Program-made: the position numbers and the translations under genes
DNA from: an uncultured Collinsella sp.
GTDB taxonomy: Bacteria > Actinomycetota > Coriobacteriia > Coriobacteriales > Coriobacteriaceae
Length of the DNA stretch: 57,550 nucleotides
NCBI GenBank assembly: GCA_959596505.1
Contig: CAUFWM010000003.1
Location: 1 to 57,550, forward strand
Reading direction: 5' to 3'
In this document: positions 17,361 through 25,443 of the stretch, piece after piece
Numbering within the stretch: the stretch's first letter is position 1
Layout of the letters: each line of letters starts with the position of its first letter
The notes under the pieces: model-generated
Databases searched by the model: none
What the model saw: only the letters and a program-made list of their open reading frames with translations
What the model was told of the DNA's origin: nothing

Positions 17361-18023
17361 GTGCGCAAGAACCCAGTGGATGCCACGCGCCATGCGCAGG
17401 TCGGTTTGGGCAAAGTGATTGCCGGGGTTGAGTTCCAGCGTTGTGAGGATGCCGCGCTCGACGAGCAGCGCTTCGATTGCGCGCGTGTCGTCAAGTACGT
17501 GCCGCATCATGCGGTTGGGCGTCTTGGTTTCCTTTTTGCCGAGTGACAGATAGACGGCTTGCGGGCTGCCGGCAAATGGCGCCGTGCTGGCGCGATCGAC
17601 AAATTCGGGAAACCACAGGGACCCCGATGCGCTTGCAGCACGGTCAAAGGCATCGGTTTGCCAGAGGGTCCAAAGCGCGAAGAGGCCCGCCAGCGAGTAG
17701 CCAGCAACGCCGCGCCAGGTGGGCGGCCGAGGAAGCGACGACTCGACCTGGGGGATTATCTGATTCAGCAGCTCATCAAGAAAACCGGCAGCTTGGCCGC
17801 CGAAAGGCTCGGCATCGCGTACGGTCCCGTCGCATGCCCAGGGGCTCAGCTCGCGATTCCAATCGAGCCCGCCAATGGCGACGAGGGTGAATGGCGGACA
17901 GTCGAGCTCTCGGCAGCACTCGTAGACTTCACTGCCGTCGCCCATAACCACGGGAAGGTAGATGACGGGCGCGCTTTCGGCATGCATTGAATGAACGGTT
18001 ATCTGCTTTTGACGCGCTTCCAT
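17358..18023 (-). CDS. alpha/beta-hydrolase, putative esterase (Fes/IroE-like)
   Basis: The protein is 221 aa with no signal peptide. It shows APVIYLPVVMGDG early, an LDWNRELSPW segment, the nucleophile elbow GYSLAG (Ser about 109) and a C-terminal NPGNHF that supplies the catalytic His. This matches the 'putative esterase' family that includes siderophore esterases and esterase D-like proteins. The substrate cannot be determined; no siderophore genes are nearby. It lies alone, convergent with the permease. Confidence 0.82.
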   Translation of the reverse strand: MEARQKQITVHSMHAESAPVIYLPVVMGDGSEVYECCRELDCPPFTLVAIGGLDWNRELSPWACDGTVRDAEPFGGQAAGFLDELLNQIIPQVESSLPRPPTWRGVAGYSLAGLFALWTLWQTDAFDRAASASGSLWFPEFVDRASTAPFAGSPQAVYLSLGKKETKTPNRMMRHVLDDTRAIEALLVERGILTTLELNPGNHFAQTDLRMARGIHWVLAH

Positions 18024-18136
18024 GACGGGCTTCTCTCGGCACTGTGGTATCGACAGCCCCTATTGTCGCACGCCAGCTCATACAGGTTGGGCTGCATCAA
18101 AACAATCGCGTGCACGCCCTGCGGGCGCAAATGGGA

Positions 18137-18172
18137 AACGCCACCGCCGGAGGGGAGCTCGGCGGTGGCGTT
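18137..18172 (-). terminator. terminator after surface-protein paralogue 2
   Basis: AACGCCACCGCCG and its exact complement (18137-18149, 18160-18172) form a 13-bp stem with a 10-nt loop, about 60 bp past the stop of the 18231 gene. No T-run is evident. Confidence 0.6.
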
Positions 18173-18230
18173 GCTAAACGGTGAGCGGACTAGGCGGCTT
18201 TAAAAGTGTCGGTTCGTGTATGAAGGGCGT

Positions 18231-19943
18231 CTATGAGCGCTTGCGGATCACCACGGCGCCTGCGGCGATGGCGGCTGTTCCCGCAAGGACGGTTGCCACG
18301 ATGGCCGCACCCGAGGTGTCGCCGGTTGCCGCGAGCACGCCGGTAGTCTTGGCTTTCGTGGTTGAAGCCGCAACGGCCTTGGTCGGCTTTGAGTCCTCAG
18401 GCTTGGGGTTCTGCTTGGACTCCGCGGGCTTGCTTTCTGCGGGCTTGGTCTCGTCGGGCTTGGGGTCTTCCGGCTTGGCTACCTCGGGAGGTGCGATGGC
18501 CGTGCTTTTGGCGACTGCTTTGATATAGAGGGAGTCGACCGTGGCGTCGCCCGTGCCGATGGCTTGGCCTGCCTCGTAGATGCCGTCACGGAGCTTGCGA
18601 TAGTCAATGACCTTGCCGCCTTCGGGCGTCTGGATGGCGGCGTTCTCAATCTTGATGGTGCCGATTGTCTTGCCGTCCGCGCTCATGGCACGGGCAAAGA
18701 TTGCCGCTGTATCTCCTTCGGCCGTTACCTTGCTGCGGATGATCGAGATGGCTGCTGGTGTGACGCCCTCGCTGGTCTGGGCGATGATGCCGATGTTCTC
18801 GCCTTGGGGCTCGGGGCTCGTCTCGCCATCTTGGTTTTCGCTGTAGGGGATGGGGCCGTCGCCGTTCTCGACATAGCGGGCTATGGCCTTGACAACGGAG
18901 TCGCTGATGTAGATGTGGCCACCCTCCTCGTTGGGTCGATCGTTTCTGGTGGAGAATGCAGCCGAAACCTCGCCTTCCGCAAACGCGTCCACGGTGGATC
19001 CGTTTTTGACGACGATATCGTCTTGGTAGGTGAAGAGGGCAATGGCGCCACCGTATCTGCCTTTACTTGCACGGACTGTCACGTTTGCATGATCGAGCGT
19101 GATGCCCTTGTGGGCATAGACGCCATATTCAACACCGTTTGCGTTGAGGGAGGCGTTTGTGGCTGCGAGGCTGCCCTTGGCCTCGACGGCGGCGTCTTTC
19201 TCGGAGCTCGCCTTGACCTGGCTGCCGCCCTTGATGGTGAGGTTCTTGTCGGTTCCAATACCCTTGTCCTCGGTAGCCCTGGCGGTAACGGCTCCGCTGT
19301 CGTCAATCGTGATATTGCCGTTTGCCCTGATGCCATCCGATGCACCCGTGGCGTTGACGTTGCCCGAACCTTTGATAGCGAGATCACCCCCGGCATTGAT
19401 GGCATCAAGCCCAGTGCTCGTGGCGTTGACGGATCCGGCTCCGTCGATGTTGATATTACCCGTGGAGAGGATAGCGTCCTCAGTAGATGTCACGCTGAGC
19501 GTGCCGCCCTCGTCGCCTTGGATATTGAGCTCGGCATTCTCGTTAGTGCCATGAGAAGCCTTGATGCCTTCGATCCAGTCGGCAGTGACGATGTTGGTTC
19601 CCGAGTAATTCACGTTGAGCTTGCCTGCGGCCTGGATCTCGCCACCGTTATAGTTGTTGAGCTTCAAGTCGTCGGCGCCGTCCCACGACCAGGTACCGGC
19701 CTCGTCGCTCGCCGCAGTGTTGTACTTGTTGCCGCCGACCTTGACCCATTCCGCTGCGAGCGAGACGCTCGGCATGAGCAGCGAGCTCACCGTGAGCGCG
19801 CACACGGCGCCCGCGACGATGCGGCGCGTCGCGCGGCGCCAGCTGCCGTGCGCGAGTCCTATGCGACGGCGAACGTCGGGTTCGGCAACATGGGTTCCGG
19901 CGGTAGTGTCATTGCGTTTGGGGGTCGTGAACAAGGCTGCCAT
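18231..19943 (-). CDS. LAxTG-anchored beta-solenoid surface protein, paralogue 2
   Basis: The protein is 570 aa from ATG 19943 (MAALFTTPKRN), the start equivalent to that of the next paralogue, with GGAAG five bases upstream. The N-terminal HGSWRRATRRIV and LLMPSVSLAAEW export segment, the 'GxINIDGAGSVNATS' beta-helix repeats (about 90-440), a long Pro/Glu/Lys/Ser wall-spanning spacer (PKPDETKPAESKPAES) and the sorting signal LAATGDTS plus a membrane helix and RKRS are all present. It is expected on the cell surface. Sequence in the export region is nearly identical at DNA level to the 20215 copy, indicating recent duplication. The ligand is unknown. Confidence 0.85.
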   Translation of the reverse strand: MAALFTTPKRNDTTAGTHVAEPDVRRRIGLAHGSWRRATRRIVAGAVCALTVSSLLMPSVSLAAEWVKVGGNKYNTAASDEAGTWSWDGADDLKLNNYNGGEIQAAGKLNVNYSGTNIVTADWIEGIKASHGTNENAELNIQGDEGGTLSVTSTEDAILSTGNINIDGAGSVNATSTGLDAINAGGDLAIKGSGNVNATGASDGIRANGNITIDDSGAVTARATEDKGIGTDKNLTIKGGSQVKASSEKDAAVEAKGSLAATNASLNANGVEYGVYAHKGITLDHANVTVRASKGRYGGAIALFTYQDDIVVKNGSTVDAFAEGEVSAAFSTRNDRPNEEGGHIYISDSVVKAIARYVENGDGPIPYSENQDGETSPEPQGENIGIIAQTSEGVTPAAISIIRSKVTAEGDTAAIFARAMSADGKTIGTIKIENAAIQTPEGGKVIDYRKLRDGIYEAGQAIGTGDATVDSLYIKAVAKSTAIAPPEVAKPEDPKPDETKPAESKPAESKQNPKPEDSKPTKAVAASTTKAKTTGVLAATGDTSGAAIVATVLAGTAAIAAGAVVIRKRS

Positions 19944-20079
19944 GGTTGCTTCCGTTCTCATAGGGCCTATACGACTAGATTCAGCGTATCTGCTGGATGT
20001 TGCCGGCGGTAGTGCCGTTTGGAGGGCAAAATGGCCAAAATGGGGGAGAAATAGGCCGCACGCCGGCGGAGGGACCGGC

Positions 20080-20121
20080 GCTAAAAGAAAAGCGCGGGGC
20101 CGCATGGCGACTCCGCGCTTT
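20080..20121 (-). terminator. duplicated intrinsic terminator (permease-derived)
   Basis: On the minus strand AAAGCGCGG, a loop, and CCGCGCTTT are followed by TCTTTTAG. The same terminator occurs at 22140-22184 behind the intact NCS2 permease. Here it follows the permease-end remnant and separates surface paralogues 3 and 2. Confidence 0.75.
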
Positions 20122-20142
20122 ATTGTTCAGCTTTTGCAGCCT

Positions 20143-20193
20143 TGCCCTTACGCTACGAAGAAGTAGACGAGGAAGGCAAGGGCCGCGATCCAC
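20143..20193 (-). pseudogene. remnant of the 3' end of the NCS2 permease gene
   Basis: These 51 bases are identical to 22207-22257, the end of the permease gene. On the minus strand they encode WIAALAFLVYFFVA and a TAA stop. Nothing of the remaining permease gene is present; upstream the sequence turns directly into the tail of the 20215 gene. It is best read as the junction scar of a tandem duplication that carried the surface-protein gene with the flanking permease end. Confidence 0.9.
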
Positions 20194-20214
20194 CCGTCCT
20201 GTGCGAAAAAGTGT

Positions 20215-22002
20215 TTACGAGCGTTTGCGACTCGCCAGGGCGCCTGTGACGATAGCGGCCGTTCCTACAAGGGCGGTCGCTATGATGGCTGCGCTCGAGG
20301 CGTCGCCGGTTGCCGCGAGCTTGCCGATGGTCTTGGCTCCCGTGGCTGCAACTGCAACGGTCTTGGTTGTCTTCGTGCCCTCGGACTTGGAACCCTCGGG
20401 CTTGGTCTCGCTTGGCTTCTCCTCGGGTTTGATCTCCTCGGGAGGCGCGATGACCGTGCTCTTGGCGACAGCGGCGTCATAGGGGGAGTTGATCACAGCG
20501 TCGCCCGTGCCGATGGTTTGACCCATATCGTAGACGATGCCGTCGTCGAGTGCTTCCCTGTTGCTATAGTCAATGATCTTGCCGCCTGTGGGCGTCTGGA
20601 CGGCAGCGCCTTCGATCTTGATGGTGCCGATCGCCTTGCCGTCCTCGCTTGTGGCAAGGGCGAAGATTGCCGCCGTGTCTCCCTCGGCCGTGACCTTGCT
20701 GCGGACGATCGAGATACTCGCAGGCGTGATGCCCTCGTAGGTCTGGGCGAAGATACCGATGTTCAGACCCCTAGGCTCAGGAATGACCTCACCGCTTTGG
20801 TCGTTGCTGTAGTGATCGGGGCCATCGCCACCGGTCTCGATATAGCGGGCTATAGCCTTAACAACGGAGTCGCTGATGTAGATGTGGCCGCCAGCGACGT
20901 TTGGCTGGTGGTTTCTGGTAGAGATTGCAACCGAGAATTTGCCTTCCGCGAACGCGTCCACGATGGAACCATTCTTGATGACGATGTCGTCCCCGTCAGT
21001 GATGAGGGCGATGGCCTGGCCGCCGCTCGCGCTTGTACGGACCGTCACGGTCGCGTGATTGAGCGTAACGCCCTTGTAGGCATAGACACCATATTCAACA
21101 CCGCTTGCGTCAAGGGAGGCGTTCGTGACCGCGAGACTGCCCTCAGTGTCGACGGCAAGATCTCCCTTGGAGTTCGCCTTGACCTGGCTGCCGCCCGAGA
21201 TGCTGATGCCGTCGTCAGCCCAAATCGCCGCTTCTTCTATCGAGCTTGCTTCTACCTTGCCACCGCCTTTGATGATGAGGTCACTGCCCGCGGCGACGCC
21301 GTAACCTTCGCCTCCTTTAGCGATCACTGTGCCAGAGGAATCGATGGTGGTCTTGCCCTTGGATTGGATGCCTTCGGTACCGCCCGCTGCATTCACGGTG
21401 CCCGAGCCCGTGATAGAAAGATTGCCCTTTGCCTCAATTCCGTCGGCATTAGTGCTTGTGGTGTTCACAGTGCCCGGGCCAGAAATGGAGAGGTCGCCTG
21501 TGGATTTAATTGCATCGGCCTCGGCTGTCACATTGAGCTCATCCGTGCTATTCGAGCTCGTTATGTTCAACTCTGCTTTCTGGCTAGTGCCATCCTGCGC
21601 CTTGATGGCGGCTCCGGCGTAATCGGGCTCGGTTTTCACGGTGTTCCTGCCCTCGTAGGCAATGTTGAGCTTGCCTGCAGCCTGGATCGTACCGCCGTCA
21701 TAGCCGTTGAGCTTCATATCGTCGGCGCCGTCCCAGCTCCAGGTGCCGGCGGCGTCTCCCGCGGGCCCCGCGGCCGCTTCGTGGCGGACGCCGCCGACGT
21801 CCACCCACTCGGCCGCGAGTGAGACGCTCGGCATGAGCAGCGAGCTCGCCGTGAGTGCGCATACGGCGCCTACAACGATGCGGCGTGTCACGCGGCGCCA
21901 GCTGCCGTGTGTGAGCAGCGTGCGACGGCGTACGTCGGGCTCGACAAAATGGGCTCCAGAGGTCTTGTCATTGCGCTTGGGGGTCGTGAACAAGGCGGCC
22001 AT
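20215..22002 (-). CDS. LAxTG-anchored beta-solenoid surface protein, paralogue 3
   Basis: The protein is 595 aa from ATG 22002 (MAALFTTPKRNDK), GGGAG five bases upstream. Architecture equals paralogue 2: charged N-region, HGSWRRVTRRIV export helix ending SLAAEW, beta-helix repeats such as GDLSISGPGTVNTTS from about 110 to 470, IYISDSVVKAIARYIE shared with paralogue 2, a Pro/Glu/Lys spacer, then LAATGDAS, a hydrophobic helix and SRKRS. It should be sortase-anchored and possibly binds a glycan. One or two extra solenoid rungs account for its greater length. It lies directly downstream of the NCS2 permease gene, separated by a terminator. Confidence 0.85.
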   Translation of the reverse strand: MAALFTTPKRNDKTSGAHFVEPDVRRRTLLTHGSWRRVTRRIVVGAVCALTASSLLMPSVSLAAEWVDVGGVRHEAAAGPAGDAAGTWSWDGADDMKLNGYDGGTIQAAGKLNIAYEGRNTVKTEPDYAGAAIKAQDGTSQKAELNITSSNSTDELNVTAEADAIKSTGDLSISGPGTVNTTSTNADGIEAKGNLSITGSGTVNAAGGTEGIQSKGKTTIDSSGTVIAKGGEGYGVAAGSDLIIKGGGKVEASSIEEAAIWADDGISISGGSQVKANSKGDLAVDTEGSLAVTNASLDASGVEYGVYAYKGVTLNHATVTVRTSASGGQAIALITDGDDIVIKNGSIVDAFAEGKFSVAISTRNHQPNVAGGHIYISDSVVKAIARYIETGGDGPDHYSNDQSGEVIPEPRGLNIGIFAQTYEGITPASISIVRSKVTAEGDTAAIFALATSEDGKAIGTIKIEGAAVQTPTGGKIIDYSNREALDDGIVYDMGQTIGTGDAVINSPYDAAVAKSTVIAPPEEIKPEEKPSETKPEGSKSEGTKTTKTVAVAATGAKTIGKLAATGDASSAAIIATALVGTAAIVTGALASRKRS

Positions 22003-22139
22003 GGTTACTCCCATCCTCATAGGGCCTATGCGATTACGCTCAGCATATCTGCAGGATGTAGCCGGCGGTAGTGCCGTTTGGAGGGCAAAATGTCCAAAAA
22101 TTCGGGGAGCAATACATCGCGCGCCCGTGTGTTGCCTGG

Positions 22140-22184
22140 CTTTAAAAGAAAAGCGCGGAGCCGCTCGATGCGACTCCGCGCTTT
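22140..22184 (-). terminator. intrinsic terminator after NCS2 permease
   Basis: AAAGCGCGGAG and CTCCGCGCTTT (22150-22160, 22174-22184) form an 11-bp stem. On the minus strand it is followed by TCTTTTAAA, a good terminator for the permease transcript. Confidence 0.8.
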
Positions 22185-22211
22185 GGTGTTTTGCTTTAGC
22201 AGACTATGCCC

Positions 22212-23525
22212 TTACGCTACGAAGAAGTAGACGAGGAAGGCAAGGGCCGCGATCCACATGAGCGGCTTGATCTTGGAGGCCTCGCCCTTAAAGAGCGCGA
22301 CGATCACGTAGGCGATAAAGCCCAGGCCAATGCCGGCAGAGATGGAGTAGGTGAAGGGCACGCCGGCGACAATCATGAACGCCGGGAAACCCTGCGACAC
22401 GTTGGACCAGTCGATCTCGGAGGCCTCGCTCATCATGAGGTAGCCGACGTAGACCAGAGCACCGCAGGTGGCGGCGCTGGAAACGATGGTGACGATGGGG
22501 GAGAAGAACGCGGCGAGGATGAACAACACGCCGGTGGTGACGGAGGTGAGGCCCGTGCGGCCACCGTCAGCGGCGCCGGAAGTGGACTCGACGAAGGTGG
22601 TGATGGAGGAGACGCCCATAAAGCCACCGGCAGCAGCGGCCACGGAGTCGACGACCAGGATGGGACGGATGTCCTCGACATTGCCGTCCTCGGTCAAGAA
22701 CTCGCCCTGCTTGGCGACGGCCATCGCGGTGCCCATGGTGTCGAAGAAGTCACTCATGAGCAGCGAGAAGGCAACGACGAGCAGCATCGGGTCGGTTAGA
22801 ACCTTCACGATGGCCATGTTGCCATCGGCGGTGCTGGCAAACGGGGCGCCAAAGGTCGAGAAGTCGAGCGGTGCGATGAGGCCCTCGGGCGCATGGGTGA
22901 CGCCCAGCGGGATGCCGGCGATAACGGCGACGATGATACCGATGAGCAGCGAGCCCGGCACGTTGCGGGAGGCCAGGGCAACCGTCACGACGATGGAGAT
23001 GATGCCGACGATAAAGGTGGGGGAGGTGATGTCGCCCAAGCCGACGAGCGTACCGGCGCCAGCGGTGATGATGCCGGCGTCGCACAGGCCGATCATGGCG
23101 ATGAACAGGCCCAGGCCCACCGAGATAGCGTGGCGCAGAACCACGGGGATGGCGTCCATAATGGCCTCGCGCAGGCCGCAAAGGACGAGCAGCAAGATGA
23201 CGACACCCTCGAGGAAGATGACGCTCATGGCCACGTGCCAGTCGCCGCCGCACATGGTGGTGGTGATGCCCGCAATCATGGCGTTGATGCCCAGGCCCGA
23301 CGCGCATGCGAGCGGACGGTTGGCGAAGATGCCCATGCAGATGGTCATGATGCCGGCGCCCAAGCAGGTGGCGCAGGCGAGCGCTCCCGCATCGATGCCG
23401 GCGCCCGAGAGCACCGCAGGGTTGACGGCGATGATGTAGGCCATCGCCAGGAATGTTGTCAGTCCAGCGCGAAGTTCGGTCCCGATTGTGGACTTGCGCT
23501 CACTGACGTGAAAAAGTTCGTCCAT
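22212..23525 (-). CDS. NCS2 purine permease (AzgA/PbuG-type)
   Basis: I start at ATG 23525 (MDELFHVSERKST), preceded by AAGGAAAGGG, giving 437 aa; the longer frame adds an unsupported leader. Family hallmarks are GTELRAGLTTFLAMAYIIAVNPAVL at the N-terminus, ACASGLGINAM, LLMSDFFDTMGT in the middle with the NCS2-2 acidic motif, and SSITTFVESTSGAADGGRTGL. About 12-14 membrane helices are expected. It should import hypoxanthine, guanine or adenine. No purine riboswitch is visible upstream. A copy of its last 14 codons sits at 20143-20193. Confidence 0.92.
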   Translation of the reverse strand: MDELFHVSERKSTIGTELRAGLTTFLAMAYIIAVNPAVLSGAGIDAGALACATCLGAGIMTICMGIFANRPLACASGLGINAMIAGITTTMCGGDWHVAMSVIFLEGVVILLLVLCGLREAIMDAIPVVLRHAISVGLGLFIAMIGLCDAGIITAGAGTLVGLGDITSPTFIVGIISIVVTVALASRNVPGSLLIGIIVAVIAGIPLGVTHAPEGLIAPLDFSTFGAPFASTADGNMAIVKVLTDPMLLVVAFSLLMSDFFDTMGTAMAVAKQGEFLTEDGNVEDIRPILVVDSVAAAAGGFMGVSSITTFVESTSGAADGGRTGLTSVTTGVLFILAAFFSPIVTIVSSAATCGALVYVGYLMMSEASEIDWSNVSQGFPAFMIVAGVPFTYSISAGIGLGFIAYVIVALFKGEASKIKPLMWIAALAFLVYFFVA

Positions 23526-23718
23526 GCATACCCTTTCCTTGTTCGGCCCCGAGTTTAGGCCGATTGATACGAACGTTCTCACTATAGCCCCTTTACGACG
23601 CTGTTGTTCCTCGCATGTTGATGTTCGGCGCTTTGTAGCAGACGGGCGGTATTTTCCGTATGAAAATGTGTGGGTACCGTATACTTAAGCAGTTACAACG
23701 ACCCCTATGGAGGAACGT

Positions 23719-24138
23719 ATGATTAAAGAGCTCTGCCACGACGAGGCTATTCTGTCCCAGCGTTGCGAGGTCGCGACCGTCGAGGACGAGTCGGTGGCAC
23801 AGGACCTGATCGATACCATCAAGTCGCTCGACGATGCCGGCTGCCTTGCCGCCAACCAGATCGGCATCACCAAGAAGGTCTGCGTCTACCTGGACGATGC
23901 CGGCGAGCCCCATGTGCTCTACAACCCCCGTCTGGTGTTTGGCCTGGGTGCCAGCAAGATGGAGGAGAGCTGCCTGACGCACGACGAGATCACCAAGTCC
24001 ACGCGCTACATCAAGTGCAAGGTTGCCTTTGACCAGATCGTCGACGGCAAGATGCGCGAGCGCAAGCAGGACTTCGTCGGCTTCGAGGCACAGATGGTCC
24101 AGCATATGATCGATCACTGTCTTGGAAAGTTGGTTTAA
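23719..24138 (+). CDS. peptide deformylase homologue with altered catalytic motif
   Basis: The ATG at 23719 has GGAGG five bases upstream (inside a possible earlier ATG at 23707). The 139-aa product matches deformylase motifs: GCLAANQIG (motif 1), MEESCLT (motif 2, normally EGCLS, metal Cys kept) and VQHMIDH (motif 3, normally HExxH). The general-base Glu of HExxH is Met, encoded ATG, so normal deformylation is doubtful, although the Cys and two His metal ligands remain. An intact homologue lies at 31551. It may be inactive, have another substrate, or act as a binding protein. Confidence 0.8.
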   Translation: MIKELCHDEAILSQRCEVATVEDESVAQDLIDTIKSLDDAGCLAANQIGITKKVCVYLDDAGEPHVLYNPRLVFGLGASKMEESCLTHDEITKSTRYIKCKVAFDQIVDGKMRERKQDFVGFEAQMVQHMIDHCLGKLV

Positions 24139-24239
24139 AGCGCCGATGCACCGCACCTTGGCGTTCAATCGTCGCTTGCGTACCGTTAGTACGCGGCGCT
24201 CCTCTTTCACGCCAATCTGCGGCACCTCGACACTTTAAA
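24134..24239. repeat. 106-bp imperfect palindrome at the end of the deformylase-like gene
   Basis: The element begins TTTAAAG, overlapping the gene's TAA stop, and ends CTTTAAA. The arms align with blocks CCGCA, TTGGCGT and GCGTAC conserved on both sides, meeting at GTACCGTTAGTAC. It could fold into a long cruciform or hairpin and looks like a dispersed palindromic element rather than a simple terminator. Confidence 0.65.
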
Positions 24240-24299
24240 CCGACCTGTTCGGTTATTCCGGTCGAGTGATTTGATTGGGAATCGAACCAGTGGCTTTTT

Positions 24300-24340
24300 G
24301 CCCGGGCGTGACATTGTTGTCATGTCCGGGCCTTTGTGTT
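24300..24340 (+). terminator. intrinsic terminator
   Basis: A 14-bp stem with two G-U pairs (24300-24313 with 24318-24331) and a TTGT loop is followed by CTTTGTGTTT. It should end plus-strand transcription before the bile salt hydrolase gene. Confidence 0.65.
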
Positions 24341-24398
24341 TAGCGCCTTTTTGTTTGGTGACAATAACCTTAGCAGGAACGTAAAGCTAGGAGGCGCT

Positions 24399-25364
24399 AT
24401 GTGCACGAGCATTCGATTTACCGATAATTCTGGCCACATGTATCTGGGCCGCAACCTCGACTGGAGCTTTGACTACGGCCAACAGGTTCGCGTGATGCCG
24501 CGCGGGTTCCACATTCCGTATTCGTTTATCGACGATGCGTCGGCGGCACACGCGGTAATCGGCATGTGCATCGATTACAAGAACTATCCCATGTTTTTCG
24601 ACTGTGGTAACGATGCGGGTCTGGCTGTGGCGGGGCTCAACTTTCCCGGCTATGCCAAGTATGCTGAGGGCCCGGTTGACGGCAAGACCAATATCGCGGC
24701 CTATGAGTTTCCCCTGTGGGTGGCAGCGACGTTCTCGACGGTCGATGAGGTCGAGGCTGCGCTGCGCGACACGGTGATTGTCGCCAAATCTGCCGGAGAG
24801 GGGCTGGGCGTGTCGCTGCTCCATTGGATTATCGGCGACAGCCAGCGCAGCATTGTGGTCGAAATGATGGCTGACGGCCTGCATGTATACGACGATCCGG
24901 TCGACACCCTTGCCAACCAGCCGACCTTCCCGTGGCACATGGAAAACCTGCGCACCTATATCACTGCCACAAGCGATTTTCCGCAGACGGCGACATGGCG
25001 TGGCGCCGAGCTCAAGCCCTATGGCGCGGGTGCCGGCATGCGCGGCATTCCCGGCGACTGCTATTCGCCGAGCCGTTTTGTAAAGGCAGCGTACCTCAAC
25101 GCCAATTACCCGCAAAAAGACAGCGAGACCGAAAACGTCGTCCGCATGTTCCGTTCACTCGAGGGCGTGGTGATGATTGAGGGGGCGTCCAGGATGGGCG
25201 ATGGCAAGTTCGAGAAGACTATCTATACCGGATGCTTTAGCGCGCGCACAGGCAATTATTACTACGCGATGTATGAGGATCCGTCGATTCGCTACGTGAG
25301 CCTGATGGATGCCGAGGGCGCGAGCCCCGATAGGCTTGTGGTTCCCGAGCCGCGTCGTTCGTAG
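24399..25364 (+). CDS. bsh: bile salt hydrolase / choloylglycine hydrolase
   Basis: Starting at ATG 24399 after TAGGAGG, the product is 321 aa, the usual length. Removal of Met exposes Cys2 (MCTSIRF), the Ntn-hydrolase nucleophile. Further active-site residues are Arg and Asp in GRNLDW, Asn in AGLNFPGYA, Asn in LANQPTFPWH and Arg in SPSRFVKAAYL, matching the Cys-Arg-Asp-Asn-Asn-Arg set of this family. It hydrolyses glycine- and taurine-conjugated bile acids in the cytoplasm; penicillin V acylases are the alternative, but the LNFPGYA motif and length favour a bile salt hydrolase. It is a single-gene unit between terminators. This fits a gut bacterium. Confidence 0.9.
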   Translation: MCTSIRFTDNSGHMYLGRNLDWSFDYGQQVRVMPRGFHIPYSFIDDASAAHAVIGMCIDYKNYPMFFDCGNDAGLAVAGLNFPGYAKYAEGPVDGKTNIAAYEFPLWVAATFSTVDEVEAALRDTVIVAKSAGEGLGVSLLHWIIGDSQRSIVVEMMADGLHVYDDPVDTLANQPTFPWHMENLRTYITATSDFPQTATWRGAELKPYGAGAGMRGIPGDCYSPSRFVKAAYLNANYPQKDSETENVVRMFRSLEGVVMIEGASRMGDGKFEKTIYTGCFSARTGNYYYAMYEDPSIRYVSLMDAEGASPDRLVVPEPRRS

Positions 25365-25387
25365 CCGAGGGCTTTACTGAAATGCAA

Positions 25388-25423
25388 AGCGCCCCTGCAT
25401 CTCCTGTGAGGTGCAGGGGCGCT
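25388..25423. terminator. bidirectional terminator between bsh and kup
   Basis: AGCGCCCCTGCA and its exact complement (25388-25399, 25412-25423) give a 12-bp stem with a 12-nt loop between convergent genes. Confidence 0.7.
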
Positions 25424-25443
25424 GTCGTTGATGCGCGACGTCG

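Noticed and set aside
22018..22261. Extended plus-strand frames across the surface-protein and permease ends
   Set aside because: They are shadows of the minus-strand genes; the shared segment with 20143-20193 is explained by the duplication.
23526..23700. Purine riboswitch before the NCS2 purine permease
   Set aside because: No TATAA-stem/loop-loop pattern of the purine aptamer can be found.
24270..24295. A tRNA T-loop-like sequence (GGTTCGATTCCC on the minus strand)
   Set aside because: The bases on either side do not form a T-stem and no D-arm, anticodon arm or acceptor stem can be drawn.
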